Assembly: GCF_025698545.1 (NCBI RefSeq)
Contig: NC_068565.1
Coordinates: 5,022,001-5,086,000 of the forward strand
DNA: 64,000 bases
Direction of reading: 5' to 3'
From: Gossypium raimondii
Lineage: Eukaryota; Streptophyta; Magnoliopsida; Malvales; Malvaceae
Program-made: the position numbers and the translations under genes
The notes under the pieces: generated by a model
Told to the model about the DNA's origin: nothing
Databases searched by the model: none
Seen by the model: only the letters and a program-made list of their open reading frames with translations
Shown: positions 45,933 to 58,022 of the stretch, one piece after another
How positions within the stretch are numbered: the first letter of the stretch is position 1
Layout: every line of letters begins with the position of its first letter

Positions 45933-46686
45933 CTCGCCTTTCTTCGAATGCCAAAATCTAACCGCATCTTCCCATTGGTACCTCAACATACCCGGCGGGA
46001 CAGTTTGCAATTTCTCATCGAGGGTTGTTTTTGTCTTATAATAATTTTTCTTCAAAGTACTTTTGTTGTCTCTCCATCTTTTTCCCAATGCCTTCTTTAC
46101 ATAAGCATCCGAGACCTCTAAAGCATACCTCGCCTACAAAAAACAAAAAACACAAGTTAATAAAGTAAATATAAATGAAACTATTTCCCAAGCATTACAG
46201 ATGACATTAACATTATATTACCTTAATATTATCGAGGGCTTGGTTTTTGTTGCTATCGGGCATTTGAGGCCATGACTCGTAGTTGATAGGCAACATATTC
46301 GGATTTCATGCTAAAATGCCCATGTATCCTACTAAAAGTCGAGCTTCTGATCCAACAGGCTGACCAAAATTGTTTCGTCCAACTTTGACACGCTCGACTG
46401 GATCTAACTCATATAACTCTCTAAGTAGCGTACGTCCTCGACCTCTGCGCGTCCCACCATTTTCACTACAAATGGTATATTATAATATAAGAATTTGAAA
46501 ATAAATAAACTATAATGAAACACGCATGTAAATTAAATGTAAAATTACTTTGAACTTCAGAGGATCCTCAGTTGTAATCGAACATTCAGAGATCCAAGCT
46601 GCATCTGTTGTTCAAGATTATTTGTTTCATCGAGTTTGGATCATTTTGAACAATGCTTCCCCTTAGAATTTTTCTTCTAGGCATTT
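45933..46686 (-). pseudogene. CACTA Transposase_24 (Ptta/En/Spm)-like protein remnant
   Basis: Minus-strand exons: a first piece beginning at ATG 46686 (PRRKILRGSIVQNDP), then 46465-46222 (RGRTLLRELYELDPVERVKV) and 46133-45933 (VSDAYVKKALGKRWRDNK, then WEDAVRFWHSKKGE). Splice signals are GT-AG. This is the plant En/Spm-type Transposase_24 accessory protein. A TGA breaks the second exon (VGYMGILA, stop, NPNMLP). A further exon piece near 45850 (DREQVEKSSRQKQE) runs into stops. Dead copy. Confidence 0.75.
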
Positions 46687-46881
46687 TATCTGCGATACAC
46701 ATAAAATAGTTGACAACGGGATAACTAATTACAACAATAATAAAGACATATAAAAGCAGTTGAAATATATAATAAGACCAAGATTTAAATTATGATATTA
46801 CATATAATTAAACAATCGTAAAATCTTACTACATCATTATTCGTAAATATCTTCATCGGTATCCTGACGAACCTATTGAAA

Positions 46882-47398
46882 TTATGCACTAGTACTAGGG
46901 ATATTATTGTTTAAGTTTTGTTCTGAAAAGGGCAAAGTTACTGATCTATCGTCGATGTTATCTCTACTCCCACTGCCCATGTCAAACAAGCCTCTAGGGA
47001 TGTTACGGAGTACAACGTACCAACCCTCATCAGTTGGATCTTTTGAGTAAAAAACTTGTTTGACTTGAGATGAGAATACATACGGCTCATCTATCAGTTG
47101 TTGTCCTGTGTGAATCAATCGGTCAAAGTTCACCATTGTAAAACCAAATTGATCTTGCTTAATTCCACGAGCTGTATTAACATCGGCCCAATCACCACGA
47201 AATAAGACAACTTTCCATTTGCCGTAGTAATCCAACTCAATTATGTCAGTAAGATGTCCGAAATATTCCACATTTCCCTCGACAGGATTATTGTCCCTAG
47301 CACTTGCATAACTGGTAATTGCAGAATTGACAACTATTCCACAATTTTGCGTTCTCCTCAACCTCTCGCTATATTTTGTATGAAATCTAAATCCGTTG
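46882..47398 (-). pseudogene. CACTA transposase C-terminal remnant (DUF4216-like)
   Basis: An open frame on the minus strand reads ILINGFRFHTKYSERLRRTQ, then GIVVNSAITSYASARDNNP, KWKVVLFRGDWADVN, KQDQFGFTMVNFDRLIH and EPYVFSSQVKQVFYSKDP. This is the DUF4216 region that follows the Tnp2 transposase in plant CACTA elements. It begins abruptly at about 47398, where a TAAGTTATG repeat array starts, so the catalytic part is lost. It lies directly upstream of the Transposase_24 remnant, in the usual order. Confidence 0.8.
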
Positions 47399-47409
47399 AT
47401 GAGGATCGC

Positions 47410-47640
47410 GATATTATCTAAGTTATGTATTATGTAACTTATGTAAGTTGTGTATTATGTAACTTATGTAAGTTATCAAAGTAATGTATGTTATGTAAGT
47501 TGTAAGTTATTATGTATTATATAACTTCGTAAGTTATGTAAGTTATGTAAGTTATGTAAGTTACGTAAGTTGTGTAAGCTATTTCGGTTGTGTAAGCTTT
47601 GTATTATGTAAGTTATGTAGGTTATGTATGATGTAAGTAT
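47410..47640. repeat. Short tandem repeat array (GTAAGTTAT-type)
   Basis: Irregular tandem copies of TAAGTTATG, TATTATGTAACTT and related phrases. It interrupts the CACTA transposase remnant. Confidence 0.75.
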
Positions 47641-48785
47641 ATCACTATTACGTATCGATTTATAACCGATTTAAAACTATAATATATTTTAACAAGTTCG
47701 TAAGTAATGTAATATATACTTAAATTTATAGCGGGTAATGTATTTAAGTAACATATTTAAGTAAAAATTTAACCAAATTTTAGTAAGTAATGTTTCGAGT
47801 AACATATTTAAGTAAAAATTTAACGAAATTTTAGTAAGTAATGTATTTAAGTAATTTATTTAAGTAATATATTCAAGTAATATATTAAGAGTAAAATTTA
47901 GTAAAAATATGTTTTATTTATTAATGTAAGACATCTAAAATATACTTAAAAATATTTATTTAAGTAATGTAAGATATAAATTTTAAAAATTATATTCGAA
48001 CAATATATATATTAGTAATAAGTTAAATTAAATTGTAAAAATATTAACATATATATAAATTTTAATATTAATAAGTTATGATAAAATATATGAATATATA
48101 CTTTTTTAATATTAATAAGTTAAATAAAAACTAAAATGTGTCAAAATCATTGTCGCCTATGTATTATGTTTATTTTCCTTTACAGCACACAGTATTGTAC
48201 AAGTTGAGATTTATGATGTTGTTACTTGATTGATAGAATCATCAAATTGAACCAATCCTCTCTAACATCCTTTTCTCATCACAAAACTCAGAACCACATC
48301 AAAAGAAAAACTTTAATTGATGATTTTGACAAATAATATTTTTCTCAATGTTTAGCAAACTGCTGATACAAATTAATCTAAACTGGAAAACCTCCTCAAG
48401 TTGGAGCAGTGGGGGAACCACTCGGTTTTTGTTTCCACTTGATAAACACTTCATTCAATGAAAATAGCAAAACAGAAAACAAAACATAGAAAAGCGAAAA
48501 TGAAAATAAAGAAACATAAAATGGTACAGATACATAACATGCTAGAGAAATGAAATTTCGTGTCCATATTCCTTTCAAAGTCGCAAGATTTGTTACCAAG
48601 TAAAAGAATTTATTTTCATGAAAGAAATCCGAACAAATAAATACATTTGATGATTTAAGCAAAGTCTAAATTTGATTATGAATCGGTTTATAGTTTCTGT
48701 TCCTAAATAAAGAAAAAGAAAACTATATATAATAAAGAGATTGAATCAAAAATGTATATAAATTTATATCCATTTTAAACTAGAT
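47641..48785. other. AT-rich DNA, no gene recognised
   Basis: Repeated AAGTAATGTA/TTTAAGTAA phrases to about 48000, then unassigned AT-rich DNA. One minus-strand open frame (48396-48662) has no recognisable family. Confidence 0.45.
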
Positions 48786-49390
48786 ATTAAAACTATATAT
48801 ATTATATATTAAAATGTATATAAATTTTAAGTATATTATAAAAGAAAAAAAGATTGAATCTCGGATTTCAACCAAAAATATAACTTTGCTCTTTAGAAGT
48901 TTGAACTTACAAGTTTTGAACAGTGCTGTAGTGTTCAGTTCCTTGAGACTATTGGATTTTTTCTAACAGTAGTATAGTAGCCCTGCCATAGCAAATATTA
49001 ATAGATATCATTCAATAGGTTTAGAAACAGTTTTGCAATTTTAAATGAGCAATGTAAATAAATGATTCAACATGGTAGCAATTAAAACTATATATATTAT
49101 ATATTAAAATGTATATAAATTTTAAATATATTATAAAAGAAAAAAATAAAAAAAAAGATTGAATCTCAGATTTCGTGCTAAAATATTACTTTGCTCTTTA
49201 GAAATTTGAACTTACAAGTTTTGAACAGTGGTGTAGTGTTCAGTTCCTTGCCAGTATTGGATTTTTTCTGATAGTAGTATAGTAGCCCTGCCATAGCAAA
49301 TATTAATAGATATCATTCAATAGGTTTTGAACAATTTTGCAATTTTCGACAGAACAACAGTAAATGATGAAACATGGTAGCAATGGAAAC
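48786..49390. repeat. Direct tandem duplication, ~300-bp unit, two copies
   Basis: The block starting ATTAAAACTATATATATTAT and containing TTGAACAGTG, GTAGTGTTCAGTTCCTTG and AGTAGCCCTGCCATAGC occurs at 48786 and again at 49081, with few changes. Confidence 0.8.
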
Positions 49391-49529
49391 TAATTTTCGA
49401 CAAAACAGCAGTAAATGATTCAATTTGAAATGAGAAATCCAAATGCTCAAAAGCCCCAAATTCCAGATATATTCGAAAGACCCTTTTTACTGTACGCAAT
49501 TAGTAAACATTTGTTCAAATTCAGTATTC

Positions 49530-49700
49530 CAGAAACATTCGCGCATGAAGAAGATGAAGGAAGTAGTTGAACTTACCAAGCAGTTCTATGCACCGCATAC
49601 AGACGGAGGTGTTGATGCGATGAAGCGAGCGGTTTGGGAGAATGAGAGGTTGTGATGCAGTAAGGGATTAGGGAAATTTTAGGGGTTTGGGAGAATGAGA
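49530..49700 (-). other. Possible first-exon fragment on the minus strand
   Basis: On the minus strand a segment ending in ...GAACTGCTTG is followed by GTAAGTTCAAC, a good donor, and lies just inside a CACTA subterminal array. It resembles a captured 5' leader exon. Its plus-strand translation has no known family. Low certainty. Confidence 0.25.
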
Positions 49701-49739
49701 GGTTGGGGATGGAGAATCGGGTTTTAGCTTAAGTTAAAA

Positions 49740-50530
49740 GGATGGGAAAAAAACGACGTCGTTTTCATCAAAATAATTAACCAATTTATGGCGTTTATAT
49801 ACCAAATACCACTAGTAATATGATCAAACGCTGTCGTTTCCCGATCGATTAACTCAAACTCATGGCATTTAGAGAAAAGCGGCATCGTCTCCATAAAATT
49901 AAAACATTTTTGCGGCGTTTACTAAAAGCGCCACTAAAGTAAATAAGAAAAAGCCGTTTTCCTAAACAATTTCTGTAATTTGCGGCGTTTATATACCAAA
50001 TACCACTAGTAATATGATCAAACACTGTCGTTTCCCGATCAGATAACTCAAACTCATGGCGTTTTAGAGAAAACGGCATCGTCTCCATAAAAATTAAAAC
50101 ATTTTTGCGGCGTTTACTAAAAGTGCCACTAAAGTTAAATAAGAAAACGGAGCCGTTTTCCTAAACAATTTCTGTAAATTGCGGCGTTTATACATAAACG
50201 CCACTAAATATTAGGCCAAATACAGTCCATTAACTCGAACTCCTGGCGTTTTAGCCCAATCGCCACTAATAATACAGATAAAACGGCAGCGTTTGCATAA
50301 ATCTTAAAACATAGTTACATTAATTTGCGGCGTTTTTCTAAAGCGCCACTAAAAGCAAATAATAAAAAGTAGCGATTTTTATCAAATGGTATGAATCTCA
50401 CCAAAAATCGCACTGCTTTGTCTCCAATATTAAGAATATTTTTGGCGTTTGTTATAAAACGCCGCTAATATCTAGTTTATAGTGGCGTTTTTAATAAAAA
50501 CGCCACTACTACATTAAATTTTCTATTGAG
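49740..50530. repeat. CACTA subterminal repeat array
   Basis: Many GCGGCGTTTA, AAACGCCACTAA, ACGGCATCGTC and similar motifs in both orientations, including a near-exact repeat of a ~190-bp block at 49793 and 49980. No CACTACACC terminus was found on its left. Confidence 0.7.
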
Positions 50531-50869
50531 ACGGCGCTGTTTTGCCAAATTTTAATGAATAGTTTTGTTAATTTGGTAATATTTAAAAAATTAGATAAAA
50601 TTATCAATCTCAGCTTTTTAAGTAATATTTATAAAAATTAGGTAAAATAAAATTTTAGTTTTTTATTTCTTTTTATTTTTATTTTCATTTTATTTTTGTA
50701 ATTTTGACAATTTTTTACAATTTTACAATTTTAAATTATTATATTCAAATTATTATATATTGCATATCAATTTTAAATTAATAATCTTTACAATTTATTA
50801 TTATCTCCTTTACAATTATATAAAGAACTTATTTAATATGTTAATTAAAAAGTACTAATTAATTCAAAT

Positions 50870-51310
50870 GTTAATCCCTAACCCGACTCCAAATCCATAA
50901 CCCCTAACCCCTAACCCCTAAACTTTATTTAATATATAAATTAAAAACACTAATTAATCTAAACCTTAAACCATAGCCCAATCCCTGACTCCTAACCCTT
51001 AACCCTTAACCCTAAACCCTTAACCCATAACCTCTAACCCCTAACCCCTAAACCTTATTTAATATATACTTAAAATACACTAATTAATTTAAACCCTAAA
51101 CTCTAACCTAACACCGAGTTTATAAACCCTAAATCCCTAACTCTTAACATCTAACCCCTAACCCATAACCCCTAACCCATAAACCTTAAATCACATTAAC
51201 CCTTAAACCAGAATCCCTAATCCATAATCTCTAATTTCATAATCTATAAAACTTAAAATTGTAACTCCTAAACCGATCTTAAATCCTAAATTAACCATAT
51301 ATATACCTTA
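50870..51310. repeat. Degenerate telomere-like repeat stretch
   Basis: Irregular runs of CCCTAACCCCTAA, ACCCTAAACCC and TTAACCCTTAACCC, related to the plant telomere repeat CCCTAAA. The stretch lies between two CACTA subterminal arrays. Copies are too irregular to be a functional telomere. Confidence 0.7.
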
Positions 51311-51479
51311 ACCATATTTATTAAACCCTAAACTATAATGATAATTAAATTAAATATTTTAAAATTAATACTATCTTATCTCTTACAATTATATTTGAAA
51401 TAATTTAGTACATAAATTAAAAATCAATAGTATTTTAATTTATCCATTTTTAACAAATATTTTAATTTATTTTAAATCC

Positions 51480-52294
51480 ACAGTATTAGTGGCGCTTCAT
51501 AAAACGCCACTAAATCCTCAAAGCTAAAAAAGCAGCGTCGTTGAAATTTGAAGTATTTTTATGCTTTCCAAAAACGCCGCTAAAGACACGAGCATTAGCG
51601 GCAAGATACATAAAAACGCCACTAAATCCTTCTCATTTCGTAAAAGCGGCGTTAAGGCGAAGTATTATTGTGACGCTTTCACAAAAACGCCGCTAAATCA
51701 CTGAGTATTAATGGCGCTTTAATAAAAACACCACTAAATCCCCGAAAGCTCAGAAAACGGCGTCGTTGGGCTGAAGTATTGTTGTGGCGCTTTCACAAAA
51801 ACGCCGCTAAATCCCTGAGTATTAGCGGCGCTTTAATAAAAATGCCACTAAATCCCCAAAAGCTCAGAAAACGGTGTCGTTGGGCTGAAGTACGTTTGCG
51901 GTGCTTTCCCAAAAACGCCGCTAAAGACCTCAGCATTAGCGGCGATTTCATGAAAACGCCACTAAATCCCCCGAAAGCTCAAAAACGGTGTCGTTGGGCT
52001 GAAGTACGTTTGCGACGCATCCCCAAAAACGCCACTAAATCCCCAAAAGCTCAGAAAACGGCATCGTGGGGCTGAAGTCTTTTTGCGACGCTTACCGAGA
52101 AACGCCGCTAAAGACTGATAATTGGCGGCGCTTTCATAAAATCACCATTAAATCCTTCTCAGCTCAGAAAACGGCGTCGTTGGGCTGAAGTCTTTTGCGG
52201 CGCTTTACCAAAAACACCGCTAATGCTTATTTTCTGCAGCGTTTTTCGTGTAGCGCCGCTAAAAACGCGGCTAAAAGTCAGTTTTGGTGTAGTG
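51480..52294. mobile_element. CACTA subterminal array and right terminus
   Basis: About ten units of AGTATTAGCGGCGCTTT...AAAACGCCGCTAAATCCC with GAAAACGGCGTCGTTGGG spacers. It ends in GTTTTGGTGTAGTG (52281-52294). The adjoining DNA (TTAGAGTG...) is Copia coding sequence, so the terminus marks an insertion point. Confidence 0.8.
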
Positions 52295-52905
52295 TTAGAG
52301 TGTAACACCGGATTAACAACTACAACAACAGCACCAGAGTTATCACACCAAATAGTAGGAACATCCACGAAACAAACATGTAGTTCCTGTAACAACAAAA
52401 TTATCCACGTGACATCAAATGCTGCGCAGCCAACCTTCGGTACTCTGCTTCAACAGTGGAACGAGACACCACTTGTTGTTTCTTCGAGCACCAAGAAATA
52501 GGATTGTCACCAAAATAAATATAATATCCGGTGGTAGATCATCGATCATCAAAATCCAATCTCCAGTTAGCATCAGCATAGTCGACCAAGGACAGACGGG
52601 TAGAAGGACGAAACATCAATCCATGACCAACAGTCCCACAAAGATTGCTTAAAATACGCTTTAAGGCAACCATATGAGTGTCCGTCATGGCATGCATGAA
52701 TTGACAAACGCGATTAACAGCATAAGCAATATCTGGTCGAGAGAGAGCAACATACTCATGCACCAGTAAGACTCCTATACTCAGTCGGATTAGTAAGTAG
52801 ACGACCATCATGTTTAGACAAGGTAGAAGAACTAACCATAGGAGTATGTATGGCTTTTGCATTAGTTAGAGAGTACCGATCAAGAAGGTCAAGGACATAC
52901 TATCA
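52295..52905 (-). pseudogene. Copia retrotransposon pol fragment (end of RT and RNase H)
   Basis: Minus-strand text, with frameshifts and gaps: THTPMVSSSTLSKHDG region, ALSRPDIAYAVNRVCQFMH, MVALKRILSNLCGTVGHGL, LSLVDYADANWRLDFDD, LQELHVCFVDVPTIWCDN and NPVLHS. These are typical Ty1/Copia RT-end and RNase H motifs (DANW, WCDN). The reading stops at the CACTA terminus at 52294, so the CACTA element inserted into an older Copia copy. The right side ends at 52905, where an RLP-upstream/R1 block begins. Confidence 0.85.
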
Positions 52906-52955
52906 ATAAAAATATTATGATTTTTCAATAAAAAGAAAATTTTTGTGGTTATTAA

Positions 52956-54148
52956 TGTGCACGAAACCAACTAAAAATCTGACTAAGACAAGTGAATCTA
53001 TCAATTAATAGTACAGCTACGGTGAGTAAAAATATCGCTCCCACAAAAACTAAAAGTAATAGTTGTAATACCCAATTATTGCCTGAGGCCCAAAACCATT
53101 TACACAACCCAAATAAATTTGGCCCAATAAGGCCCAAATTTGCAAACCCTAGCCCTACCCTAAGCAGCAGATAGCCCCGACGCCACACGACCCACGTTGC
53201 AGCAACTACCCATCACCCCCACGTCGCTTCACCCACGATCAGTAGCTCCGTATAACGCCGTTTCCACCTGCAATAAACCACAAACAGTGGGAGTGACCCA
53301 AAAGATAGCAAATTGTAAAAAGATTTGGCTATAAAACGCCAATTGATTTCTGTAATAGAGGTTAAAAAATGTGGTATTAAGAAATATTAAAAATACAAAA
53401 ACAAGGAATCAAAAGAATGTAAAAGGGGGAGTTTTTATTTCGGCTATATAAAGGTGATTTTCTTCATTCTTTTTATATAGCTTTCTCCGTTATTTCTTTG
53501 TTTTTTCGTTTTTTCTGGGTGTGCAAAACAGAAATAAAGAGAATGAGAAAAGATTCTTACCTGCGTGGAGGAAGACGGAGCCCTATTTGCTCTGCCCGAA
53601 TCGGAGCCGGAAGGAAGCTTCAGGCTCGCTGAAGTGGCTACGGCTGCTGGGGAGTTTGGGTTAAGGAAAACCTAGAAAAGGTTTTCCCCCTGTTTTATTT
53701 TTTTTAAAATGAAATGAAATGTTTTTTAGAAAAATTTTGTTTTTAATAATAAAAGTAAAACGGTGCCGTTTGGTGAGGGCAGGATCCGCATGTCGACCCG
53801 ACCCGTAGGCAGGGTCCGCGCGTTTCTGCCCTAAATGGGAAATTTTCGCAATAAGGACTCCTTTTTCGTGAAGCATTTTAAATAAACCCGTTGTTTCTCT
53901 TTTAATTTGGCCCGAATATTTTTCTTCTTTGGCAGTTTAATCCGTGTTACTGTGCAGTGTTTTGGAGGGCGGGATTAATTTCACTTTTGGTCTTCCACTG
54001 TTATCCGTGTGGTCCATTTGGTCCATTTTTTTATTTTTTTATCTTCAAATTGGCCCCAAACATTTGTTTTAGGACTAATTTGATCCTTTTTGTACATGTT
54101 TTTTAAAAAATAAATTAATAGATTTGATATCATTTTATTTTTACACTC

Positions 54149-54182
<34 letters not shown>

Positions 54183-56187
54183 TTAAATTACTATTATTGT
54201 AATTATTATTATTATTATTATAACAATGTATTTGCGTAAATACTTTTGAAATATATGTACATATCGTGTTTATAATTTATATATATACGTGCATACTTAC
54301 ATTTCTTTTATATATTTTACAATTTATAAACATACCTATATATATCTAATTTTCTTTTTTCTTTTTTAATATATTTGTATATATATTTTTAAATGTTTGT
54401 TTTTTTATTAAAGCACGAAAATCATCTTATTTTGTAAATTTTCAAAATATTTGGTATTCACAATTCTCGAGACGGATTGTGTCCTAACTTACTGGGCTTC
54501 AATTCTTTTCGATGAATTTAGATAGCCAAGTATTTATTTTGCAATAAAATCACACAGATTTAAAATAAAAAGTTTTCTTGGGATTTCAAAATATTGGATC
54601 CTAACTTACTGGATATGACATTTTGCTACCTTGAGTTAAAGATTTCTAAAAATAAAGGCAATATTCTGTATTTAGGAATTTTGGGAAATTGAGCCCTAAC
54701 TTACTGGGTTTTGATTTTTTCATTCAACCCAAATAACCGAACATCATTTGCAAATTTAAATGCATGAGTTTTAAAAATCAAAAGACAAACTTAATTTTGA
54801 AGATTAAAAATGTTGCGCCCTAACTCACTGGGTGTGACGTTTTATTTATTTGAAATAAGAATGTTTTATTATTTTAATTCACTTAAGTTAAAAAGTTTTC
54901 TTTTAAAATCTTTTCAAATTTTCGACACCAAGACATTAAACAATCTATTTGGTATCAATTTTGGGCGTTACGAGGGTGCTAACCCTTCCTCGTGCGTAAC
55001 TGACTCCCGAACCTGGTTTCTCAAATTTCGCAGACCAAAATCGTTTTTAAGGTGAGCCGATCGCACCTTAATAAACGATCGGTGGCGACTCCAATTTTTG
55101 TTTTTAAAGTCGATAACTAATTTTTATTTTCAAAAAATGATTTCGACAATAGTAATTATTGTCTTTCTATTATTTAACCAATAAATTTTACTATTTAATA
55201 ATTTAAGAAAATAAACTATTAACAACCAATAAGCGAAATAATACCTAGGAAAGAGTTCACCTAGATTTCATCTGTCATTATCAATTTAAATTCCTAAATT
55301 ATGTTAATATCTCTCCTCAAGAATAAAACAACTGACTCTAGGTTAATTAAAAATTATTTCTAATTAAAATCTCTATTATCGTATTAACTAGATTTGTGGA
55401 TTCCCCTATTAGATTTGACTCTAATCCGATAGATTTATGTCGTCCTAATTCTAGGATTGCATGCAACTCCACTCAATTACACTAGATCTACTCTTAAATA
55501 GGGTTTATTCCTTCTATGATTTAAGCACATCAAACATGGATCAATAATTTAGAAATATTAAACAAAGAATTAAGTACACATAATTGAGAACAAGATCTAA
55601 GTCTTTATTGCGGAAAATAAAAATCAGACAACAGAATATATCATAAGGTTCATCTCTCTATGTATTCAGAAAATTAGTTCATGCTTGCAAATAAAAACAT
55701 CCAAAGTACAGTATGACCACAAGAAACAAAGAAACTCATGATAATCTCTAAAGAAATCAAATAAGAATATTCAATCTTGATTGAAATCTGTTTCAGAATC
55801 CATTTTAATGGTGTTTTTCGAGTTGTTTTATTGATTATTCTATAACAGCTTTCTTCTATTATTATTATTTTTCATATATAAGTCTTAGAATACCTGAAAA
55901 ACCCTAAAAATCGGGTTTCCATCTCGGAGCTGTGTGGCAGATCATGTGGCTTATACAGCCATGTGTCCAGGTAGTGTGGAATGGTCCAACTCGTGTGGTT
56001 CCTATTACTCGCTTCAATTTTTTTAATTTTTACTCGTTTTTCTCTCTTTTTGCTTCAAAATGCTCTCCTAAATATAAAAACATAAATTTAAAAGATCAAA
56101 AGCATAAAATTCACTTTTAATATTAAATAATCATCAAAAAACATATAAAGAATGAAGCTAAAAATATATTACTTTTAGCACCTATCA
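52956..56187. mobile_element. R1 repeat copy 1 (LTR-like, about 1.14 kb), split by a nested solo LTR
   Basis: TG...CA ends (TGTGCACGAAACC to CACCTATCA) with imperfect 5-bp flanks ATTAA and ATTAT. Removing the nested solo LTR 53064-55148 and one target copy leaves about 1142 bp, like copy 2 (60618-61781). It contains the CATGTGTCCAGGTA/GTGTGGAATGGTCC phrases common in LTR-like repeats. No coding potential. Confidence 0.7.
53064..55148. mobile_element. Solo LTR (Tat-like), 2085 bp, with ATAGT target duplication
   Basis: Starts TGTAATACCCAATTATTGCC and ends TTTCGACA. ATAGT occurs at 53059-53063 and 55149-55153. It shares the terminal module CGTTACGAGGGTGCTAACCC, CGATCGGTGGCGACTCC with the LTRs at 24986 and 33541 but differs elsewhere, so it is a related, distinct family. 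TATA-like ATATAAAG lies near 53445. A (TTA)n microsatellite runs near 54150-54180. It was formed by LTR-LTR recombination inside R1 copy 1. Confidence 0.88.
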
Positions 56188-56900
56188 ATTATAATATATA
56201 TGTTAGCTTTTGTTTTGTTTTAAAGAGTAGCAGTACTCCTTTATTTTTGTCACCTTTCTTTTTTTTCTTAGTTTTCCAATTTAGTGTGAATGCTTAGAAA
56301 TGGATACCGACACCAAAGGTGGATGTTTGGTTGGAAGAAAGACCATGACTACTGCAATTATAATTTTTGTTTCATATTATTTGGAATGACTTAATGTTAT
56401 GTACATCTCTCACTCTCAAAATAGAAATTACATCATAGCACACTTAGTCATCATTTTTAATTAAGATTTGACAGGCATTTATTTGATTTTTTTTTTTAAC
56501 TAATTCAAGGTACAGCACACTCTCACTAGCCATCATTTTCAATTAAGATCTGACTGGCATTTATTTGATTTTTTATTTTTATTTTTTACAAATGCAAGGT
56601 ACATTGTAGCACACTTGTTCACACTAGCCTTGTTTTTCTCTTTTTTAAACACTGCTAGTACTGCTTTATCTTTGTCATCCTTCTTTTTATTTTTGTTGTT
56701 TTTCCAGTTTAATGCGAATGCATAGAAATTGCAACAAGAAATCACATATCCTCACACCAAAGGGTCGATGTCTGCTTGGATCAATCACCATGACTATTGC
56801 AATTACTATTTTTTTCCATATTGTTTGAAATGACAATGTTACATATATCCCTCACTCTCAAAATAAAAATACAACTTTATTCGTAATGTTAAAAAACATT
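56188..56900. repeat. RLP upstream-type module without a gene (copy B, itself tandemly repeated)
   Basis: Phrases GTGTGAATGCTTAGAAATG, ACACCAAAGG, GGAAGAAAGACCATGAC, ACTGCAATTA and AAATTACATCATAGCACACT match the regions upstream of the RLP genes. The set occurs twice (from about 56220 and from about 56640). No receptor coding sequence follows, so these look like leftover flanks of lost RLP copies. Confidence 0.6.
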
Positions 56901-57009
56901 TTTTTTTTATCATTGGTGAAATTATTTTCGATGAAATTAAAAACAACAGTGGTGATGTGATGGTGGGGAGAGTAGTTATTGTAATAATGAGATTAAAAAA
57001 TCGAAGAAA

Positions 57010-58022
57010 GGTCCAGAGGCCACACGGGTTGACCCCTTTCACACGGTCGTGTGTGTCACACGGGCTGCCACACGGTCGTGTGGCAGGCTGTATCGATTTC
57101 GTGAATTGCATTCTAAATAGCGAAAAAATACGATTTTTAAGGTTTTCCGGGCATTCTGAGACCTATATATGACAAAAATAAGAAGATAAGAGGGAGCCAT
57201 CATAGAATATTCAAGAAAACAACTTGAAAACACCATTGAAGTCAATTCTGAAGTAGATTTATGTCAAGATTGAAGACTCCCAATTGATTTCTCAAGAGAT
57301 TATAATGAGTTTCTTTGCTTCTTTCGTTTATACTGTGTTTTGGATTTTTTTTATTTTTAAGCATGAAATAATTTTCTAAATGCCTAGGGGAGATGAAATT
57401 ATGTCATTTGATTTTTACTTTATGTGATAAACCTTAGGGTATTAATCCATGTTTGATGTGCTTAAATCAGAGGAAGAATAGACCTTGTTTAAAAGTAGAT
57501 TTGATGTAACTGAGTGGAGTTGCATGCAATCCTCGAAATAGGACAACATAAATCTACCAGGTTAGAGTCAAATCTAATAGGGGATTTATAGATCAAGTTA
57601 ATTCGATAATAGGGGTTTTAATTAGAAAATAATTTCTATTAATCAACCTAGAGTCGATTGCTCTTACTCTCATAAGAGATATTAGCATAATTTAGGAATT
57701 TCTACGGATCAAGATACTAAGTGAAGAAATTGCGTAATTTAGATTGATAGTGACAGATGAAGTCTAGGTGAATTTTTTCGTAGGTATTATTTAGCTTATT
57801 GGTTGTTAATCATTTATTTTCCTGAATTGTTATTTGCCGTGTCCATAGTTAATTTTAGTTTTTAATTAATAACTCGAATTTGTCGGTTAAATAATAGAAA
57901 GACGATAATTACTAGTACTTGTAGTCCTCGTGGGAACGATATTTTTACTCACCATAACTATACTATTCATAGATAGGTGCACTTGCCTTAATTAGATTTT
58001 TAGTTGGTTTCGCAATGCATCA
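57010..58022 (-). mobile_element. R1 repeat copy 3, inverted and truncated
   Basis: The reverse complement of 57010-58022 starts TGATGCATTGCGAAACCAAC and matches R1 copies 1 and 2 through the GTTGCATGCAATCC, ATAAATCTA and AATTCGAG... regions. It ends in a GTGTGGC/CACACGG inverted-motif region near 57030-57090, lacking the last ~200 bp. Confidence 0.6.

Noticed and set aside
50870..51310. True chromosome end or telomere
   Set aside because: Repeats are irregular and mixed with ordinary sequence, and DNA with transposons continues on both sides.
51779..52075. 98-codon open frame with repeated peptide motif (KNAAKSLSISG-like)
   Set aside because: Produced by translation of the CACTA subterminal repeats; its periodicity is that of the DNA repeat.
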